Shown here: positions 58,565 to 64,000 of the stretch, in pieces
How positions within the stretch are numbered: position 1 is the stretch's first letter
Layout of the letters: the number at the start of each line of letters is the position of its first letter
Assembly: GCA_020747065.1 (NCBI GenBank)
Contig: JAGMVK010000001.1
Span: forward strand, 2,294,001-2,358,000
Direction: 5' to 3'
Source: Cadophora sp. MPI-SDFR-AT-0126
Lineage: Eukaryota; Ascomycota; Leotiomycetes; Helotiales; Ploettnerulaceae
DNA: 64,000 bases
Translations under genes and position numbers: made by a program
The notes under the pieces: model-generated
Databases searched by the model: none
What the model was told of the DNA's origin: nothing
Seen by the model: only the letters and a program-made list of their open reading frames with translations

Positions 58565-59254
58565 TTACCGCCGACCGCCCTTGCTCTTCTTCGCCCCGCT
58601 CGGTCCGCTGGTCCCAGCCCAGCCTCTCCTCGTGTCCCTCATATAAAATCCGCGAGTCACCGGATGCGCCTTGTTTGGTCGCCCGCTGACCCACTCCTGG
58701 CCTACCGCCATCTCCATATCTTGCCCAGGCGAAATGAGACCTAGCTGGAGAAATAGGTGATACTGGTCGAGAATCCACCCAGTGCAGCCCCTGCCTGCCG
58801 TGGTGAAGTCATACTGATGGTTACCAGCGTTAATAATTGCATCGATGAAGTGAGCCACGGGGTGACCCGGATTGGCAGGGATAGTAACGAGACCGACTCG
58901 ATTGTTGGTTATAGCGTAGTTTCGTTGTATAATGTCCATCCGCCCTCGGTAGCCGTGTCCAGGTGATTGTGCTCCAAGTAGTTCACTAGGGTCCATATTG
59001 ATGCTGACAGACTCCCTAGGGCTTGTCTGGAGGTATATAGCCCAGTGATTTCCGCCGTTCTGGAGAACGGTCTGAGCGACGAAGTGAACATGGCTAACGA
59101 TGCGGCGTGGATCGCGAATCTCCCTTTGGTCAGGGTGGTAACGAACGGGGTTGTAATCCTGCAATGCGTGCGCTGGGCTAACAACCCCGCCTCCGCCCGC
59201 TGCATGTGGATGGGACGCGGCTCTTTTTTGGGGGGTACTCATTCCACAACCCAT
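58565..59254 (-). CDS. Uncharacterised protein with N-myristoylation start (DUF7770-like)
   Basis: From the ATG at 59254 the frame gives 229 residues, starting MGCGMSTPQKR. Gly2, Cys3 and Ser6 fit the myristoylation and palmitoylation consensus seen in G-alpha proteins. The domain carries NHWAIYLQTSPRESVSINM, a central IIQRNYAI, HFIDAIINAGNHQYDFT and GRGCTGWILDQYHLFL, resembling the fungal DUF7770 domain of unknown function. The tail is Gly/Lys/Arg-rich. The frame is also open upstream to 59533, through an 18-bp minisatellite encoding SSASIT-type repeats. I prefer the internal start because of the lipidation motif, but the longer form is not excluded. Confidence 0.7.
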   Translation of the reverse strand: MGCGMSTPQKRAASHPHAAGGGGVVSPAHALQDYNPVRYHPDQREIRDPRRIVSHVHFVAQTVLQNGGNHWAIYLQTSPRESVSINMDPSELLGAQSPGHGYRGRMDIIQRNYAITNNRVGLVTIPANPGHPVAHFIDAIINAGNHQYDFTTAGRGCTGWILDQYHLFLQLGLISPGQDMEMAVGQEWVSGRPNKAHPVTRGFYMRDTRRGWAGTSGPSGAKKSKGGRR

Positions 59255-59302
59255 TGTGAAAGGTGTGTCGGTAAGGTACCGTGACTGAAGAAATGGATCG
59301 AT

Positions 59303-59464
59303 TGGTGCTGATGAAGTGATTGATGCTGATGAAGTGATTGATGCTGATGAAGTGATTGATGCTGATGAAGCGATTGATGCTGATGAAGCGATTGATGCTG
59401 ATGAAGCGATTGATGCTGATGAAGTGATTGATGCTGATGAAGTGATTAATGCTGATGAAGTGAT
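59303..59464. repeat. 18-bp minisatellite, nine units
   Basis: Nine head-to-tail units with core GCTGATGAAG(T/C)GATTGAT. Units 4-6 carry C and the others T at one position. The unit length is a multiple of three, so the array stays open in the frame of the adjacent gene, where it would encode Ser/Ala/Ile/Thr repeats. Confidence 0.95.
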
Positions 59465-59533
59465 TGATCTATCAGTATAAGTGTCTATCCAGAACCAGTT
59501 TTGTTCGGTCCAACACAGGCAGCGCCTGCCCAT

Positions 59534-61140
59534 TTAAAAACATGATGCCTTCTGTCTTTGGAGAGATCAGTCTCGCAACTGCCGGAGTAGAGCGTCTAGG
59601 CCATCCAAGATAGCCGGAAGGCGACCAGCAATGTCCAATCACCATCATTGTCGCCCGCTATTCCAGGGAACAAACAATTAATCGCGCGCTTTCTGAGAGG
59701 CCCCAGACAAGAGCGGCCTTTTAAGCGGCTCAAATCTCACCATGAAAACGACTAGGATGTCCCAAAACAGTTATATCACAGCCGACGACCAACAACCAAC
59801 ATCAAGTTTTAATGGCCAACAACCAGCAATCAACACCAAGTTCCAAATACACCGCCCTGATTCTCACTCATGCGTGGTATGAACCACACCGTCAGACAAA
59901 ACGTCCAAACACACACGGCCTCTAGTATGAACTCTTCACCCGTCCTTAACAGCCTCTTTCGATGCACCACCACATCCGCAAATAGCACCAACTCGACCGT
60001 CCTGACTCCCTCCGGGGAATCATATCATCCCTAACACACATCTCTAGGCCTTGTCTCCCACGTCCAAGGCTCGCCGTGCGCATCACATCTCTCGCATCCG
60101 CGTGACTTGTCCGCATCTCACTAACTGGCATCACGGTCTCATTCCTCTTTCATTCCGAGACATCGAGCACGCGGATGAAGGGAAGGGGTCGTTCGCGAAG
60201 CATAAGATGAAGTTGTACATATCCGTGATCGTGAGATTCGGCTCTAGGAAGAGCGGGTTCGGAGTATGAGTGCCGGGGACTCTGAATGTGCTGGTGCGGG
60301 CGAGGCTTGTGAAGGGCGGTTTGGCCGGGCATCATGTCCCGTACTATCGGCCCAAGTTGGCTTTGCAAGTGTTAAAGCGGACAATAGAGAGGAAGGCAGT
60401 CTTTTCAACATGAGTACGGCAAAGGTTCAACGAGTCGAAGAAATGAGAGGGGAAGGGGCTCCTTAACAAAGCCAATAAAATAGGTTGCGTGAAGGAGCAA
60501 TAGAAAGTGCAGTACATTCCTGCATCAGTGTAATGGCAGTCATCCTCGAGGGTCAGAGGGAAGAGCTATGGAAGCCTTGAGGCATCCAGATGGTTGGAGA
60601 AACAATATCTTGGTTGTAACGGGCTGCTTGCCACAGTTCAAGACACAACAGAGCAACGAAACCAATGTTGTAGCCAAATTGCTGGCCGATCACAGATAGT
60701 TTGACAATAGAAAGAAAGAAAATGAGCTCCACCAGAGCCTATGATCCGTTGAGGCCCAAGGAAGGTCTCTCCGATCACGTGACTCGGCCTCAATCATAAT
60801 CGCTCGTTCTGATAATTGCCTTAAGAAAAATTGGCCTGTGATAGTTTGAGGGGGTAAATGTTTATCATCTGATTTCGAGAAAAAGAGCTATAGTGCGACG
60901 AAATTGTGTTTGGATTGGATGAGGTTTGTGTGGCTCACAACCGAACCCCTTAAAGCATGGAAATACGCTAATGCAAGCACTCAACGCGAGAACGCGTCAA
61001 GAAATACGCGACGCGTTCGTTTCCCTTCCAAATCTCTTCTTCCTTGACCACCATCCCCCCTCACTCCCCTCATACAACCACAACATAACAACAACATCAC
61101 CCCCAACTTTACACATCTGTATCGAAGTCAACAATTCAAG
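59534..61140. other. Intergenic
   Basis: 1.6 kb of mostly featureless sequence with short frames only, ending in the MCM4 promoter. A double MluI-like ACGCGT element (two ACGCGT-type sites at about 60992-61018: AACGCGTC and GACGCGTT) lies about 130 bases before the MCM4 start, the form of an MBF-type cell-cycle box. Confidence 0.45.
60992..61018 (+). promoter_or_regulatory. Candidate MCB (MBF/SBF-type) cell-cycle boxes
   Basis: ACGCGT occurs twice within 27 bases (AACGCGTCAAG and CGACGCGTTC), about 130-150 bases upstream of the MCM4 ATG. ACGCGT is the MluI cell-cycle box bound by the MBF complex in yeasts and drives G1/S expression of replication genes. A pair in front of MCM4 is a sensible regulatory site. 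Confidence 0.6.
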
Positions 61141-64000
61141 ATGTCGTCGCCATCGCATCGTCGACAGCGCAGTTCGCAAAGTGGAACTCCACGCCGAACA
61201 TCGAAAAGAAGCAATGTTCCCAGCAGTCCCCCTGATCCAGCAGCAGCACAGCTTCACAGCGAGGCAGCATCATCGCAAGGCAATGGCACTCCTCGAAGAG
61301 GAGCAGCTCCTCCATCTTCGTCGCCGATGAACTACAGATCGTCTCCTGCAGATATCGCCCGCATGAACAGAGAGCGCGATGTCTCCTCGCCCCTGCGGCA
61401 GATGACCAACACCCAGACTACTCAAGAAGATGGCGAACACACTCCTCGAGCAACGACCAGTGGTCTAATTGGAGGTAATTCATAGTCGGGAATTTCTGCA
61501 AAGACAGCAAGTCTGACGAATACTAGATTCTTCCCCTATTCGATATGCACCAAGTTCAAGCCCCAGCGGCACAGGCTTCAATGCCCGTCAACAATCCATT
61601 ATGTCGGATATTCGAAGTGATAGCAGCGGTCTGTTTGTTCGCAATCGTGATGCGGGACCTGGATCTTCAATCAATAATTCTCGTCGTGGCGATATCAACT
61701 CTGACAATATCAATACTCCTCGTGCTAGACGCCGCATCTTCATGGATGAAAGTGGTCGAGTTGTCAGAGATATTCCAGCAGAAGGTTCCGAGGCACCGAC
61801 TTTTTCTAACATGGATCCAACAACCTCCGATGCGCAAGCCATGGGAGGAAGCTCCACACTTTGCATCTGGGGTACCAATGTCTCCATCAATGACACTTTG
61901 GCTGTTTTCAAGGAATTTCTCCGCAACTTCACCAAGAAGTACCGTATGTGGGGAGATGGAATGTCCGAAGAGGAAACTGATGCGGATCCGGATGCTCAGA
62001 CCAAGGAATACGTCCAGATGATGCAGAACATGTTGACACTAGGTGTGACAAGTCTTAACTTAGATTTCCGCAACCTCAAAGCCTACCCTCCGACTAAGAA
62101 GCTTTGGCAACAAGCTCAAGATTACCCCCAGGACATCGTGACTCTTATGGATCAGGGCATCAAAGATGTAATGTACGAGCTCGCAGAAGCAGAGATGGCC
62201 AAGAACAGACAGTCTCAAAGCTCTGGATCTGCCGCACAAACATCATCGCGCAGCAGAATCTTGAGCTCCGAACCTCCTGTGCCAAGCTCCGACCGGAGTG
62301 AGCCAGAACCACAGACACCTAGGGATCAGGAGTCGAATGAGGTTGATCTATGCCAGGAAGTACAGAAACGATCATACCGAGTCCGCCCATTTGGTCTCGA
62401 TTCCACTATCAACATGCGAGAGCTTAATCCATCTGGTAAATAGAAATGCTATGCTTGCAAGGAATTGTGCTAATTTGAGACAGACGTCGACAAGATCATT
62501 GCTATCAAAGGACTCGTCATTCGAACCACCCCAATCATTCCCGACATGAAGGATGCCTTCTTCCGTTGCCAGGTTTGCAATCATACAGTTAAGGTCGACA
62601 TTGACCGTGGCAAGATCGCCGAGCCAACAAAGTGTCCCCGACCAATCTGCGACTCTCCAAACGCAATGCAGATCGTTCACAATCGCTCGGGATTCATGGA
62701 CAAGCAGGTCATCAAACTTCAAGAGACTCCAGACTCTGTTCCAGCTGGTCAAACGCCTCACTCAGTCTCGATGTGCGCATATGACGAGCTGGTGGATCTT
62801 TGCAAGGCTGGTGATCGTGTCGAGATTACTGGTATCTTCAAAGCCAGCCCAGTGCGAGTCAATCCCAGAATGAGGACACTCAAGAGTACCTACAAGACGT
62901 ACATTGATATCCTTCACATCCAAAAGGTTGACAAGAAGCGAATGGGGATCGATGTTTCAACTGTCGATCAAGACCTGTCTGAACAAATTACTGGCAACAT
63001 CGAGGAGACAAGAAAGGTCAGTGAAGAGGAGGAAGAGAAGATCAAGGCTACTGCTGCCAGACCTGACATCTACGAACTCCTGTCTCGATCGCTTGCCCCT
63101 AGTATCTACGAAATGGATGACGTCAAGAAAGGAATCTTACTTCAGCTTTTTGGGGGTACTAACAAGTCATTCGAGAAAGGTGGAAGTCCAAAGTACAGAG
63201 GAGATATTAACGTTCTTCTCTGTGGTGATCCGTCTACTGCCAAGTCTCAAATCCTTCAATATGTCCACAAGATTGCTCCTCGTGGCGTGTACACCAGCGG
63301 AAAGGGATCATCAGCAGTCGGTTTGACAGCTTATGTCACTCGAGACCCAGAAACCCGACAGCTGGTGCTCGAGTCAGGTGCTTTGGTTCTGTCAGATGGA
63401 GGTGTTTGCTGTATCGATGAGTTCGACAAGATGTCTGATGCAACTCGCTCAGTGCTTCACGAAGTCATGGAACAGCAGACCGTCTCAATCGCCAAGGCAG
63501 GTATCATCACAACTTTGAATGCCCGAACTAGCATTCTCGCATCCGCCAACCCAATTGGCAGCAAGTACAACCCAAACCTGCCAGTTCCTCAGAACATCGA
63601 TCTTCCACCTACACTACTCTCTCGTTTCGATCTCGTCTTCTTGATTTTGGATCGCATAGATGAGACTGCTGATCGAAGATTGGCTAGACATCTGTTAGGT
63701 ATGTACTTGGACGACAAGCCACAGAGTGCTTCTAGCGGAATGGAAATCTTAGTATGTACACTTCCCCATCGAACCAGATCTCAGCTAACAGATTCAGCCT
63801 ATCGAGTTCCTGACCTCCTACATCTCCTACGCCCGCACCACCTGCCAACCACGTATTAGCCCCGAGGCCTCAGAGGAGCTCGTCAATGCCTACGTCGAGA
63901 TGCGCAAACTCGGCGAAGACATCCGCGCCGCAGAGCGCCGTATCACAGCCACCACTCGTCAACTTGAGTCGATGATCCGTCTCGCAGAAGCACACGCCAA
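61141..64000 (+). CDS. MCM4: DNA replication licensing factor MCM4, 5' part
   Basis: Exons 61141..61474, 61527..62435, 62484..63751 and 63798 to the window edge join in frame; about 905 residues are seen and the 3' end is outside. The N-terminus is a long Ser/Pro/Arg-rich disordered tail typical of Mcm4, a target of DDK and CDK kinases. The N-terminal domain carries the zinc ribbon [10 protein letters not shown]...CPRPIC. The AAA+ core has Walker [10 protein letters not shown], Walker B CIDEFDKM, sensor-1 ASANP and the arginine finger in LLSRFDLVF. Mcm4 is one of six subunits of the MCM2-7 helicase, loaded at origins in G1. Paired ACGCGT boxes upstream fit G1/S control. Confidence 0.97.

Noticed and set aside
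59303..59464. Direct repeats as a possible CRISPR-like array
   Set aside because: The units are head-to-tail with no spacers and the genome is eukaryotic; it is a minisatellite.

Overview
The window reads as nuclear DNA of a filamentous ascomycete (Pezizomycotina). Genes are split by short GT-AG introns of about 50-120 bases, intergenic spaces are 0.3-2 kb, and core eukaryotic genes (cohesin Rad21, coatomer zeta, Sua5, COG4, MCM4) sit among secreted and lineage-specific genes. A plant-associated or saprotrophic Leotiomycete-like fungus would fit the AA9 LPMO, cerato-platanin and small cysteine-rich proteins, but the class is an inference. Exon joins were worked out by hand and checked for reading frame.

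Layout. 1-5.6 kb: 3' end of RAD21, then a divergent pair of a Ctr copper transporter and a ferric/cupric reductase, which together could do reductive copper uptake. 5.76-6.56 kb: an AT-rich DNA element with about 60-bp terminal inverted repeats and a TA target duplication. 8-16.5 kb: a broken Zn2Cys6 regulator, a secreted protein of unknown function, a small cysteine-rich protein, an F-box-like gene with an in-frame TGA, and coatomer zeta. 16.8-18.2 kb: SUA5. 19.2-25.2 kb: a tandem cluster of four diverged paralogues of a family I do not recognise; one is broken and one has an unresolved splice join. 25.5-32.6 kb: GT8 glycosyltransferase, DUF3431 protein, isochorismatase-like hydrolase and COG4.

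33-45 kb: two more small cysteine-rich paralogues and a decayed fourth copy, a decayed copy of the secreted protein from 10-11 kb, a type-B carboxylesterase, an AA9 LPMO and an F-box-like gene. 46.5-58 kb: cerato-platanin, a membrane protein with uncertain joins, a sterol-methyltransferase-like enzyme, a small two-helix membrane protein, a GPR1/FUN34/YaaH transporter, decayed duplicated coding relics, an O-fucosyltransferase-like protein and an APH-family kinase. 58.5-59.5 kb: a protein with a likely N-myristoylation start next to an 18-bp minisatellite. 61.1 kb to the end: MCM4, cut by the window edge.

The most unusual content is two families I cannot name. One is the tandem cluster at 19.2-25.2 kb. 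The other is a dispersed family of small cysteine-rich proteins with a hydrophobic C-terminal tail. Both contain intact and decayed members, which points to recent birth-and-death evolution of accessory genes between housekeeping genes.
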